A DNA stretch of 64,000 nt from Tubulanus polymorphus. Its lineage: Eukaryota; Nemertea; Palaeonemertea; Tubulaniformes; Tubulanidae. The stretch lies in the NCBI RefSeq assembly GCF_964204645.1, contig NC_134026.1, positions 23,330,650 through 23,394,649 on the forward strand, read 5' to 3'. Shown here piece by piece: positions 12,314 through 48,264 of this stretch. The first letter of the stretch is position 1. Each line of letters starts with the position of its first letter. The notes under the pieces are model-generated. The model did no database searches. It was not told where the DNA came from and worked only from the letters and a program-made list of their open reading frames with translations. The position numbers were made by a program, and so were the translations under genes.

Positions 12314-13834
12314 TTAACACTGATAATTTTCAATTTCTGATTGAGCCAATTTTGGCTCTTTCAGTCCTGTAGTTTCACATTCCCAAAACCCAGTCCTCCA
12401 AATTTGTCCCACATCAGTAAGTTCTGCTTGCTGGTAATAAAAAACTGTGGATGCATTGACTTGCAATGTAGTTTCTCCATATTCAGTATAGTAATATCGC
12501 ATCCAGCCGAATTCCTGTGATGGAAATTGAACATCAGCACAAGCTAATGGACCAGAATTGATGCTCATTATTTGTGTTGCTTTAGCGAAGTACTCTATAT
12601 TGCCCAAAGTAAGAAACAAATGTGGTGGAACAAAATTCAAATATATCAGTATGTTAGTAAAAGAGCTACTATTCCAAATTTGAAGCTGGCATCCTGGGTC
12701 AGGAACAACAGAACAATTTGAAATGTTTTTGATGTAACAGCTTTGGTTTATCATATTTCGAAATGGCCTTTCCAAGTAGAAAAACTGGTTATCGCTGACT
12801 GTCAGATAGCTGTACTGAAGTTTCATGAATTTCTTAGAATAAGCTCGATTTTCCATGATATTGTAAAGTGAATCTAGTTGAATTAAGAATGTTGGATTGC
12901 TAGGTTTTGTGCAGCCATCTTTGAAGGATGGGTGGCTGTAGAATAAAGATACATTGTTGAAATATTTGCTTGTCTCATGGTCACCACTTAGAATTCCAGC
13001 TGGTATCCTGAATTCAAATTCGAACGAACTGAAGTTGACAATCACATGGGTAGTGAAAAAGAATGTACATACTGAGCAAATCAATGTAACCAGTAATCCC
13101 AACACTATGAAAGTGCGAATACACTTAAAGGAATGTTTAAATTTCTTCCTTTCTTTTTTCATCTGGGCATCCTGAATACAGTATTGAATACTAGTAATCA
13201 ATACCCTTAGAAGAATCGTTACTATTGGTACAAGTGCTTTAACCAATTGGACATAAGTAATTGCCACTTCATGACAAGCTGTTATTGCCGTCATGATAAC
13301 CATTTGTGGTACATCCTCTATCCAGATAGTGATAAGTCCAGCTATATCCGGATGTATCCATGATTTGTTAGTGTTATATTTCCTCACGAAGTTCACCAGC
13401 TCAATAAGAAATGAAACTGTCCCCGCACAGTTAACTATCAATAGCGCCAGCACAAAATAGCTTTCAACTGGTCCATACACCAGACCTGCTTCTTGGCTCC
13501 AAACCTGGTATAAGTATACCCAATCTAAGATGAACTCGATGAAAAGAAATAAACATGTAGCAAAAAAGATTGTCCTCCGAAACCATAATTTCTTCTCTAG
13601 TTTACGTATGCATGGACAGATGGCATTGTCCACTAAATCTGGTTCCTCTGGATCTACAATTTGGAATTCGTTATTTGGTAGAGTGAGTGTAGAGCCTGTC
13701 TGTGATTGTGGAACCTTTGCCTCATTTGAGTCGTCGTTTGAAGTGGATTTCCCAATGTGAGATAAATCATCATCAGGTATTGGCTCTTCTGTAATTTCAT
13801 CATTTGACTCATCATGTTTAGTATTCTCCGTCAT
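12314..13834 (-). CDS. Unidentified five-helix membrane protein with ectodomain, copy 3
   Basis: A single-exon frame of 506 codons from ATG at 13834. The N-terminus is long (about 85 residues), acidic and Ser/Asp-rich, and is not shared with the other copies. Five hydrophobic segments follow, with helix 1 FIEFILDWVYLYQVW, then GLVYGPVESYFVLAL, helix 3 IWIEDVPQMVIMTAITACHE, and helices 4 and 5. The ectodomain has SLFYSHPSFKDGC, GWMRYYYTE and WRTGFWECETTG, and ends ENYQC-stop. The EDVPQ motif here is the closest of the three to the ED(I/L)PQ of XK-family proteins. The stop is about 120 bp beyond the NLE1 stop, tail-to-tail. AATAAA on the coding strand lies at 12286-12291, inside that gap. It is the most divergent member of the tandem trio. 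Confidence 0.85.
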   Translation of the reverse strand: MTENTKHDESNDEITEEPIPDDDLSHIGKSTSNDDSNEAKVPQSQTGSTLTLPNNEFQIVDPEEPDLVDNAICPCIRKLEKKLWFRRTIFFATCLFLFIEFILDWVYLYQVWSQEAGLVYGPVESYFVLALLIVNCAGTVSFLIELVNFVRKYNTNKSWIHPDIAGLITIWIEDVPQMVIMTAITACHEVAITYVQLVKALVPIVTILLRVLITSIQYCIQDAQMKKERKKFKHSFKCIRTFIVLGLLVTLICSVCTFFFTTHVIVNFSSFEFEFRIPAGILSGDHETSKYFNNVSLFYSHPSFKDGCTKPSNPTFLIQLDSLYNIMENRAYSKKFMKLQYSYLTVSDNQFFYLERPFRNMINQSCYIKNISNCSVVPDPGCQLQIWNSSSFTNILIYLNFVPPHLFLTLGNIEYFAKATQIMSINSGPLACADVQFPSQEFGWMRYYYTEYGETTLQVNASTVFYYQQAELTDVGQIWRTGFWECETTGLKEPKLAQSEIENYQC

Positions 13835-13941
13835 CTCTATCTATCTATAGATCAGTATGCTGTGAGTAATGTGATGTTTATTGACGCTTTTCAATATCCT
13901 ATAAACAAAGTAGCTTTTTATATAAAAGTATTGAGGAAAAC

Positions 13942-14120
13942 ACAGTAAACCTCACCTCACTTGGACAAACTGGGACTGGCAAAATTGGTCCGAGATAAGT
14001 GAAGTCCTAGTTAAAGGATAGGAAAATATGTTAGGTCAGCAAAATGATTTTGTTTTGATTTTGTCCAAGTTAGTCTAAGGTCAAAGCTGGCTACGTCGGA
14101 CTAAGGTGAGGTTTGCTATA
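13942..14120. mobile_element. MITE-like inverted repeat (AAACCTCACCT ends)
   Basis: The left end reads ACAGTAAACCTCACCTCACT and the complement of the right end reads TATAGCAAACCTCACCTTAG. About 25 bp are inverted with mismatches and there is no coding capacity. The TACAG/TATAG-type termini next to TA resemble Tc1/mariner-derived MITEs. Confidence 0.6.
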
Positions 14121-15009
14121 TATACGTAACCCCCGTGTTAAAACTTACCGCCTTACTTTATACATACCTCTGGTGGTCATGACTTCACGACATCAAATAA
14201 ATTCACCTTTTGAATACGTAAGCACTTGGCCCTCATATCACTGATTAAACAAGGTTATCAAATGCCAACGAGTTTGACACACTTTTAAGGAGATCATATA
14301 AATAAGTCGGTCTTAATGAGAGGTTTTTGGGAGGTGTGATATATTTTACTTTCAGGGCGTTTCAAAATTCTAGGACAATAAGTCCAACAACGAGAGCTGT
14401 CGTTAAGGATGTCAGCACATCTTGTTTCTTTTGAATATCCAATATTTTATTTTAAGCCATGTCTGGGTTAAATAATCGAATCTCATATTAGGAGAAATGA
14501 ACCTTAAAAGAATGCACTTTATTTGTAGTAAGAGAATCCACCCTTTAAGTCAAAAAGACATAAAATTAATTTTACGAAAATCCACAATGATTTTATTGAA
14601 CAATGGATTAATTGTATGTAATATTTTGATCATACTATGAAGGATGCAAACAGCAGTACACATACATGCATATTAACCTGAACATCAGGTAGGTCCAATT
14701 GCACACAGAACCTGACAAGCTTCAAAAATCCCATTCCTACACATGCCATTTGGTTTTACATTAAAATGAAGTTAGATTTTTTACCCATGAATTTTATGAA
14801 TAATAAATGCCACTTCCTTAGGAAATATACAGCATTGTACACTTATGGATATTTAATTCACATTTCTACAACCACTGAGGAGGAGGATTATCGTGATTCT
14901 ACAACCACGATTACAGTAGATAGTTTTCTTAATGGATGCATGTTCGCTTTTCATCATAGAGACAGGAACACTTTGCCGGAAGAGGTGTTGGAATTCAGCA
15001 TCATAGATA

Positions 15010-15317
15010 TAAGCCGCATTCACACGAAGACGATTTGGCCCGGGCCAAATTGGCATGGATCAGGCCCTAGTCAAATTTGACACATGCCTATTAGTTGGAG
15101 AGCATGTTCACTCTCAAACCACTCACTCACTATTTAACAACATTTGAACTAGCGAACCAGTTGCAATTTACATGAAATAATTTGACCCGTGCTACAATTT
15201 GGTCCGAGCCTGGTCAGACGTTTTCGGCCGGGGTAAATTTGGCCCAGCCCCAGTCCTATTTGGCACACGTTTGATGAGTTGTTCCAGGCCAAAATCGGTC
15301 ATGTGATCGCGGCTTTA
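15010..15317. mobile_element. MITE-like repeat with GGCCCGGGCC hairpins, copy A
   Basis: The ends are AAGCCGCATTCACACGAAGA on the left and the complement TAAAGCCGCGATCACATGAC on the right. Just inside the left end is the palindrome-rich TTGGCCCGGGCCAAATTGG. Related GGCCNGG(T/C)C and TTTGGC(C/A)C blocks recur inside. A second copy lies at 30355-30691. The block is much richer in G+C than its surroundings and has no coding capacity. Confidence 0.7.
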
Positions 15318-17331
15318 GGGAGTTAAGGATTCAAGTTGATGGTTTCCGAACATGAACATGTAACCCAAGTCTCTACAGGCTAACCTATTAGTAAGATTTG
15401 TTAAACAATAAAGCCTTAAATTAAGCTGTTGAATTTCATTGATATATAATTTAAGAGTTTTTGTATTTATACTTAATAATTTATTTTTCACAAATAAATA
15501 ACATTGCCTGCATTAAGGAGACATAATTGATAAAACAATTCCATGTTTCAGTAATGGCCTGGCATAATGTAGATTCAGCAGTAGATAATATTTACACTTG
15601 AATGATAAAATAATTTTCATGTCTGCTTTTTTAAACAATAAAATCATCTTCGAAGAACTGCATATCGTTGGTTGAATTAGTGGACATATTCAGAAATTGC
15701 ACCATTGCATCAGGAAAAACTCCTAAATTGTTTGTATCAAGGTGACAAATTAGAGAAGTGTATTCACAGATTCCAAATTTCAGTTCTATCAGTGTCCCTG
15801 AAGAGATTTTCATAAATTCAAATCTAAATGCATAGACTACATAACTCAACAACTTGCTTAATAAACTGCGACAAAAATCAGCAAAAGCGTCATCCACACA
15901 AACATTTTGCATATATATATCAAAATCACAAAAATTTCTTTCCCTTCCACTTGTTTACCAGGGATACCCTGCACAACACCATTGCATATCCGTACATTGA
16001 GCAGTGAATCCCTGGAAAATGCAGTCATTCTTCAACATTTCTATCCACCTACAACAAAGTTTTCATCCAATAACAAAACATTTCATTGATATTACGTACA
16101 TCTATTTCTAATTTCCACAAGCTACTGTCCAAACATTATATTCAAATAATATATTAGATCTATGTACATATATTCACATAATATATGTTATATGATTGGA
16201 CTAAACAGTTACTTTGTATTTACATTATCCTATGAAAAAAATTATGCAAAAATAAATCCCCTCGGAGGGTTTATCAGTCACTGGGACCAGTAAATTACAA
16301 TAATTAAACTTTCTGTTTATCTCGATATCAAACTAACTTGAATGATTGATGCTTCATCATTTCAGCCAACCAAGACAGTTATAAGTATTGATGCTAAAAA
16401 TATGATGATGCATGAAGAATATAAGCATGTACAAAATGTATCCCTGAGAGTAAATGATAAAACGATGGCTTAGCAACAAATATGTTTTTGCTTGTAAAAA
16501 TAGAGAAACCTGGCCACAATCTAATCATTCTCAACTCGGCTCTCAGTGCGCATTTTAATGGCTGCTTCATTAGCAATTTCAGAGCCAGAAATGGAAAACA
16601 GGTACAAAAATTCAGCATTAATGGAAGAACTACACAATAAGTATGTACATAGTACTGGTAGGCTTACATTTATGTGCGCTAGTTGACATAATTAAACGAT
16701 ACTGATATTTCAGTGACCATAAAGCAGTTAATATTCCCAAATTTAATGGCAACTTCTCTGCTGCTAGTAAACTTCACTTAAGTATTGCAAAAGTCTCTCT
16801 TGTAACCAAGTATAAGGCTAACACCCTAAATGCACTTGAACATCTTGAAAAATTTACGTAATTACATAAATGCATCATCCTTTTGACTGAATTCCAATCC
16901 ACTGACCTGAATACCTACCTGGTAATTAATCATACAATCAAAATCTGAATTGGAATAACCAGTGACACATTGAATACAAATAAAACATATTCTGAAGATT
17001 TATAATTCTGGTAGTTGAATATTGGGAAATTTTTACCAAGCTGTTTAATATGTATACACATATGAATTTTCCCATACTACAAATATGTCAAGCTCATTGA
17101 CATCAAGCACTTAAGGTGTTTTAAAATGTACAATGATGATAGTGTTTGTTGCTTGTCTCTGCATTGTATCCATGTTTCATAGTCTATCTACATCTCTGGT
17201 CACACAACACTTTCTGGATCATATTTGTCACAAGCTGCCAAAGGCATTGTCATACATTCACCTTAAAAAGATTTATGGAAGATTAGAAATGGTAAATCAT
17301 GCACAAATTACAAACAAAAATGTACATACTC

Positions 17332-38071
<20,740 letters not shown>

Positions 38072-39013
38072 TTTGCTACATTCTCAGAGAACGTTTTTTC
38101 AGCATATTATTACATTAGATAGAATGCTTAGTAGTGCCGCTAAACTGAAACAAGTCCGTCGCCGGTTCATGCTATCAACGTTATACTATACACACTCAAC
38201 ACAGGTCGGCAATCTTCAAAGGGCCATTAACACAGTCACGTGGAAACTACGCTCCTCCCATTGAGATAGTAAATCATTCAGTTTTTCACTACTACAGCGA
38301 CATCTTTCAGATTTTACATGAACTAAATTCGTTCTTTCACCACATTATCGAGTACATTACATCTCGCAAACAGACAATAGAAAACGAATGAATGACTACC
38401 AATCAAAAGAATTATGGACGAGAAAAATACAATAGTCAAAAATTGCTTTGATCTCTTTTATTTCCAATAAACGTTTCAAATATCAAAACGTCAGGTTTAG
38501 ACACCCTGCACGTAAATAAACTTGGAGAAAGGCGCTTCATGAAAAGGCCGATTTCACACTTAATTTGCTCTATCCATTAACTGATTAATGAAATATCTCA
38601 GCAAACGTGATTAGGCCCGCTTAACAAGTACATTCCTCTTCTGTACAACAACGTGTGTAAAAGATACAAAAATACTACAGCAAACTAATCAAAACATCAA
38701 AGACAGTTATTAATTACGTGGACGGATTAATCAGGATGGAATGCAATGCTCAGTATTTCAACTTTAAATGATAACAAACCGCTAACAGTTTTCGTAAAAC
38801 GCTTGAACAATTCTCAAATATCTTCAAACAATACTATCACAGCGCAAAATATGATGAATAGTGAATTTTTCATCAGCAGGTAAAAGAGACAGATCTTGCA
38901 AAACGCCTATGCTTACATCACTACACTACAGAATTTTGAATTAATGATCAGACCACAAGATGTATACTAATTCCTTTCTTTTAGTATGTGGTATAGATGA
39001 ATAAGAGAATATC
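38072..39013. promoter_or_regulatory. ZNRF3 5' flank up to the CCDC157 stop
   Basis: About 940 bp between two minus-strand genes in tandem. It must hold the ZNRF3 promoter and 5' UTR (right of 38071) and the 3' UTR of CCDC157. No specific site is recognisable. Confidence 0.4.
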
Positions 39014-42579
<3,566 letters not shown>

Positions 42580-43222
42580 TTCAGTGGATTATAACAACAG
42601 TCTCTCCACTAAATGGGTCTGGATATATAGCCTGGGCAAAAAAATCTAAAGAGAAATTAGAATTTAATAAGTAATCAAAATATTAATAAATTGTACATGA
42701 TTTCCAGCACTCAACTAGCTGTCATTCAATAAAATTAATTTGTTATGTGTTCTGTGTTGTCATCAAAAGTTTTAGCTTTTTTGATTTTATGTGTTTGTTA
42801 ACCATAGGCCTACCTCAACCGGGAGCTTTAGGCTTTAAAGTAAATAAAGTGAAACAAATGATGAAGGCTCATTTAAACTACTACGCCTACGGGTTGAAGG
42901 ATTCTAACGCCCTTTGATGAAAGATATATTTCGTGAATCCTAAAAATCTAAACAATTTTGGATTTTGGGTCCGCGCGACCTTGAAATGCAGCGGCTAGCT
43001 CCGAGATGGATGCGTCGACTTAGCTATTATTGTCGGAACCACCCCGTTCCACTCGACGGATGCCACTTCCTGCTCGTTCTGCTCGTTAAGATTGCGTATG
43101 ATTTTTTGGTCGCGAATTAAATCGTCACACGCGTGATATAACTACGGGAATTATTGATCGAACTTATCACGTCGTCTAGCCTAAGGCTTCCAGTTATTTG
43201 GAACAGCAACCTGCGTCATCTG
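42580..43222. promoter_or_regulatory. Divergent CCDC157/VMP1 promoter interval
   Basis: 643 bp separate the two start codons. The part from about 42970 to 43150 is richer in CpG (TCCGCGCGACC, TCCGAGATGGATGCGTCGAC), unlike the AT-rich flanks, and probably contains the 5' ends of both transcripts. No TATA box is evident. Confidence 0.5.
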
Positions 43223-46200
43223 ATGTCGAGAAATGAAAGCGCCGTAGACGACCGGCGGCAGCAGCAAAGGTCGACGACATGGAAAAGCCGCAAGTCTGAG
43301 GTGACCGTCGCCGATTTAAGACAGGAATTGAGGCGAAGGGACCTGTCAACTCGTGGTGTAAAAGACGAACTGGTAAGTAACGAACATGTCTAGTTTTTAA
43401 TTGATGTCCTACCTAGATATGTCGTTTAAATTCAGAGTTGATGTCCGTAGGCTTCTCAATCATTTAATTTAGGCATCATCGGCCTAAGCTTTTAGTGTTT
43501 TAGGCCCTAGCCTAAATTTGGTTGCTGGATCATACTCTACTGTTTATTCCATCATCACCTGTTAGTGTTAAAAAGCTGTGTTAAGTCAGGAAGGTTATGC
43601 ATAAATGGAATGACTCGCGACCAACCAGTACCCACCAACCAGTTACCGGTACTAATCGCCATTGTTGTAGTCAATGCGTTGCACATGTTACATATGTTTA
43701 GCAGAGCATTACTTTCCAGTAACGAAACTGATTTACACTAGGCCTACTGCTATCGTTCTCATTTTAGTTTCATTGTATTTATTGTTTAAAGCCTAACTTA
43801 TTTTATTAATTTCATTACTCACTTGCTTGTGGCTGACGTGTGGTGTTTAGATTAGGCCTATAGCAATCAATATGGTGGAATATGGAATTATCTGATGAAT
43901 TGTGTATTTAATTTGACTGAGTAGGCTATAAATTATGTAATTTATGGGGAATTATTGGAGATATGAATTTGAATGTCATGAAGGACTGTTTGAAATTAAA
44001 CGAATTATAGGGCCTACTAGAACATAGACATAGCGTTAGCATGTACAATGTTTATGCCTGTGTGAAGGTCTGATTCAATTTTGTTGAAAATTGAATTTGA
44101 ATGAGATCTTTTTATTTGAAAAGACTTCATAATGATTGGCAGGACTTGAGCAAAATTGTTTCTATTAGGCCTAGAATTTTAGAATTTATGGTAAAAGATA
44201 AATCTTACATTTCAGTACATTTGTTAAAAAAAGCCTCGTCAGTTGTGTAGGGGTAGGTGTTAATGGTACTTGGATATTTGCATGTATCAAATGATAAATG
44301 ACTGCTTTGTTTCCATTGGCTGCTGAAAAATATGCCATTAGATGTTAAACTTTCCAGCATATGAATTATATTGTTTATAACTAGGATTATTACAAAAATG
44401 GATTATCAATCATTGTATTAGGTCTATATCGTCAATGTGAAGGTGTTCTGGTTATTGGGTGGACTTTGAGCCCTGTCTAATGTAAGCATGTGATATATAA
44501 TGCGTATATGGCATTGTGTACTAATAAACGGTGAAATGATGGAGCTAACTTCTTTAGATATTCCAAACAGTGGATGTGAAACTGATCATAGTAGTAGTAA
44601 TCATGTTTATATTCAGGTTGGTTAGATAGTAATTGTGCTTATTGATAATTGCTGAAGGAATAGGCTGAATGTTGAGTAGTTTCTAATAGACAGTTACGTA
44701 CATGAGGGATATAAGAATTTTTGGCTGAATGTGATACTCGAAGCCTACATAACTTGCTCGGATATTCTGATGCTCTAATTTGAAGAAGAATCTTCCTTAC
44801 GCTTTCTTATGAAAGATAAACTGTGTGTTGCACCATGGACGTACTTACTATAACCATGGACGTATAAACTAGATACGTCCATGCTATAACTTAGTTCAAC
44901 TCATTATTGAACCTTGTAAAGTAAGAACCTTGGCTTCAGACTGCACTGGCAATACAAATCCAATGTCTGACAGACATAGCTTAGTGGGATCTATCAACCC
45001 ATTGAGCAGCAATGAGAACGAATGCACAGGTGGTTAATTCTTCAGTTTGTATGCATATAAAGTGCTGGCTGATTAGCCTGAAATGATCATAGGAGGCGCA
45101 AAAAACCTAAGTGAAACTTTCTTGCGCGTAGCACAGCCAGTATTTACATACACTGAGTACTTCTAGGCAACACATGTGTCTATTGTAGAATTCGAACGGT
45201 TATTCTGAAATTGATTTTTGTAGATCTCACGACTGGACGAATTTGAGAGTAACGGTAATAACGGTATGCGATCAGCGGACGGGCCATCAAAACGTCGTCC
45301 TCACACAGAGGGCTCAAACAGCAATTACAGCGAAAACAACGAAGACAAAAACACAAACGGAATGACAAACACCGACGATTATATGCACCACCACCTGCTG
45401 CATCAACGACGTCTTGCTGAGAAAGACGAACGTGAGAAAATCGTTTTATGGAAGAAACCGTTAGTGACGCTCCAATACTTCTTTTTAGAATTATTATTTA
45501 TTCTCAAAGAGTATAGTTTAAAGTAAGTTAAAAACTGTACATTGCAACATAATGCTGTTCGATAACATAACTTTTGTGGATAAGGATTTACAGCGATACT
45601 TTGTTAGTTTAGCATAGTACTAATGAAATTTCTGTATTTCAGATTATGGCATCACCGGTTTAAAGTAGCATTAATTCTAGTAACATTCCTTGTTTTATCG
45701 CTGATATACAGTAGTGATGGTCCGCACCAAAAGGTAGGCTTCAGTATTGAATACACAGAGTACATTTTGAATAATGATTACGGGTATTATGTGACTAGAG
45801 ATTTGATGTATTCGCTTCTAAACAGAAGAAACACCTGGCTCTTCCCCGATCAGATTTTTATTGAATCCTTTATACCAGTAGTATATAATGCTCACAGATG
45901 ACAATTTCATTGGAAAGCTACAACATTACTGAAAATTCATTCAACGCTAAGGTGCAAATATTTGAACACGTGCATTATAATTGTATCTGTAAACCCGCCT
46001 TGATCAATTTTCTATTGATCCTGTTACCTGGAAATTCTGTATGAATTCTCTCTACCTCTGTTTACACTGATAATGATAGGCTATGTATGTTTTTTTTTTT
46101 TCAGTATGTAGCTCAATTCCATAAGCAATTCTTATGGTGCACATACTGGGTTGGTCTAGGTATCCTGTCTTCAGTAGGATTAGGGACAGGCTTGCATACA

Positions 46201-48264
46201 TTCCTTCTTTATTTAGTAAGTGATATACATTTGTACAGTGTTGCCTGGGGATGAAATATTAGATCTTGAAAATTGTCAAAAGAAATCGTGATAAAAACCA
46301 ATTATCCAAATATCCAGGGAAATCTGGAGAGTGTTAGTTTTGAGAATGTTAATTGGACAATGTATATTTTCACTCTGAAAAATTAATTAATCTAAATAAA
46401 AGTTTGTTTGTTTTTATATAGGGGCCGCATATAGCAGCAGTAACGCTAGCAGCATTTGAATGTATGTCAGTAGATTTTCCATCTCCACCATATCCAGATG
46501 AGTAAGTATTATTCACCTTTGAAAATTAGTTAAACTTAATATTTTTTCTCTTCTAAATTCACCTTTATGTATTTCATAGCATCATCTGTCCTGAATCTGA
46601 AGGGACGACTATGTCTTTGTGGACCATCATGAGTAAAGTACGACTGGAGGCATTCATGTGGGTAAGTTGCGAAAATGGAATACACACTTGTAAAGATTCT
46701 TTGGGAACATTTAAGCACTGCATTATTCATTATATAACCTACCGGTATTATTATGTGTATGAATAGGGTGCTGGCACTGCTATTGGTGAGTTGCCTCCAT
46801 ACTTTATGGCTCGAGCAGCACGTCTGTCTGGACAGGATCCTGATGATGAAGATTACGAAGAGCTAGAAGAGCTGGTACAAGAGAAAAAAGTTCACCCGGA
46901 AGAATTGGTACGTCACATTAAATCTAGAAGTTTCTTTTGATTTTCTAAGAAATGTTCATGAATTTTCATTGATATCATCGATTGCAATTACCTCTTTTAG
47001 GAAACTGTAAGTGACATTTCTCAATTCAAAATTAGATTTGCTACACCCATGATATAGCATGAGGGTGATCATATACGAATTTCACCAGGAAGGGAAACGT
47101 GTACCTAATTGAAGATGTTGCTTGTTTGAATGTATCCTACAAATGTTATTTTATTAATCATTGGTTTAGGTCATGTTAGGTGGGTTGTAATGGGTTGCAG
47201 ATTATATATTCATTTATTGCATCTTATCGTGGAAACAATATCTGCCTCAATGTTGAAAATAGAAGCTTATACCTGAGTAGTGTTCATGCTTAATTTGCCT
47301 ACCGGTACATTGTCGAGTCTGCATTTGTTACCTCAATATGTGAGTAGACTGAAAATGTGTTAATTGCCTTTCTCTCATTTCAGAATTTCTTTGAGAAGGC
47401 AAAACTAGCTGTCCATAATTTGGTACAACGGGTAGGATTCTTCGGAATTTTGGCTTGTGCTTCAGTAAGTAATTCAGTATTATTTATCTATACTTAACTA
47501 GGTCGAGTTATAAACTATGATCGACAAGTTGCCTTTATCCTTCCTATTACAGATTCCAAACCCTTTGTTTGATCTGGCTGGCATTACATGTGGACACTTT
47601 TTAATTCCATTTTGGACATTCTTCGGTGCTACGCTGATCGGAAAGGCAGTAATCAAGATGCACATACAGGTACCATTCTCAAGGTTCTAATTGAAATTAT
47701 CAGTTACTCATTATAGTTAGATTATCACTCTGGGCTTTCTATTTTCAGAAATTATTTGTAATATTTGTATTCAGTGAACATCATGTACACCAAGTTATTG
47801 GGTTGCTGAGGTAAAGCCTAGATATTTGTTCATCAAATTTGTAATAAATCTATTCACTATCCACGTACAGTATTTACAAATCTTACACCTTGTATTTGTT
47901 TTCAGTTATATACCCAAATTCGGGAAATCGATGCAGGAACCTTTTAGAGAATACCTCGAAAAACAGAAGGCAAAGTTGCATCATAAGCCTGGCACCGCTG
48001 TGAAGGGTGTAAGTCTAGTTTACTCACTGGCTTGACTAAAACTTCTGTAGCAAACCAGATCATAGAAAGTACCAGAATTCTATGTATATTATTTTTTCTC
48101 TTTTTATTTAGGACCAGAGTTTGTTATCTCAGATCTTCGAGAAAGTGATAATTATCATGGTAGCTTATTTCATCTTATCGATCATAAATTCTCTGGCTCA
48201 AGCCTATCACAAACGTTTGTGCAAAGAAAGGCACCATCAGAAAACCGGGAAACTGGTGCAATAG
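43223..48264 (+). CDS. VMP1: Vacuole membrane protein 1 with N-terminal SAP domain (13 exons read)
   Basis: Exons: 43223-43372, 45224-45522, 45643-45733, 46105-46215, 46422-46501, 46580-46661, 46767-46907, optional 47001-47006, 47384-47464, 47553-47669, 47749-47810, 47906-48008, 48112-48264; 489 aa (human 406). VMP1 is an ER multipass scramblase acting in autophagosome formation and ER contact sites. The VTT/DedA core is clear: [60 protein letters not shown] and [20 protein letters not shown]. The extra ~80 residues come from exon 1 and early exon 2. Residues about 29-62 ([19 protein letters not shown], then KDELISRLDEF across the first splice) match the SAP consensus. The upstream frame opens only with TTG at 43154, so ATG 43223 is chosen. 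AATAAA at 49288-49293 implies a 1-kb 3' UTR. Confidence 0.92.

Larger units (their letters stand above)
13835..17331. other. Interval between TM copy 3 and the ZNRF3 stop; mostly ZNRF3 3' UTR
   Basis: This holds the 5' flank of TM copy 3, two MITE-like elements (13942-14120 and 15010-15317), then about 1.8 kb of probable ZNRF3 3' UTR. A tttatt near 15481 gives AATAAA on the minus strand and is a plausible poly(A) site. A minus-strand open frame at 15631-15912 (93 codons, ending FEDDFIV) is the only sizeable frame here. I cannot tie it to a family, and it may be chance within the UTR. Confidence 0.45.

Noticed and set aside
43154-43222. Extension of VMP1 upstream of the chosen ATG
   Set aside because: This frame opens only with a TTG; the first ATG is at 43223.
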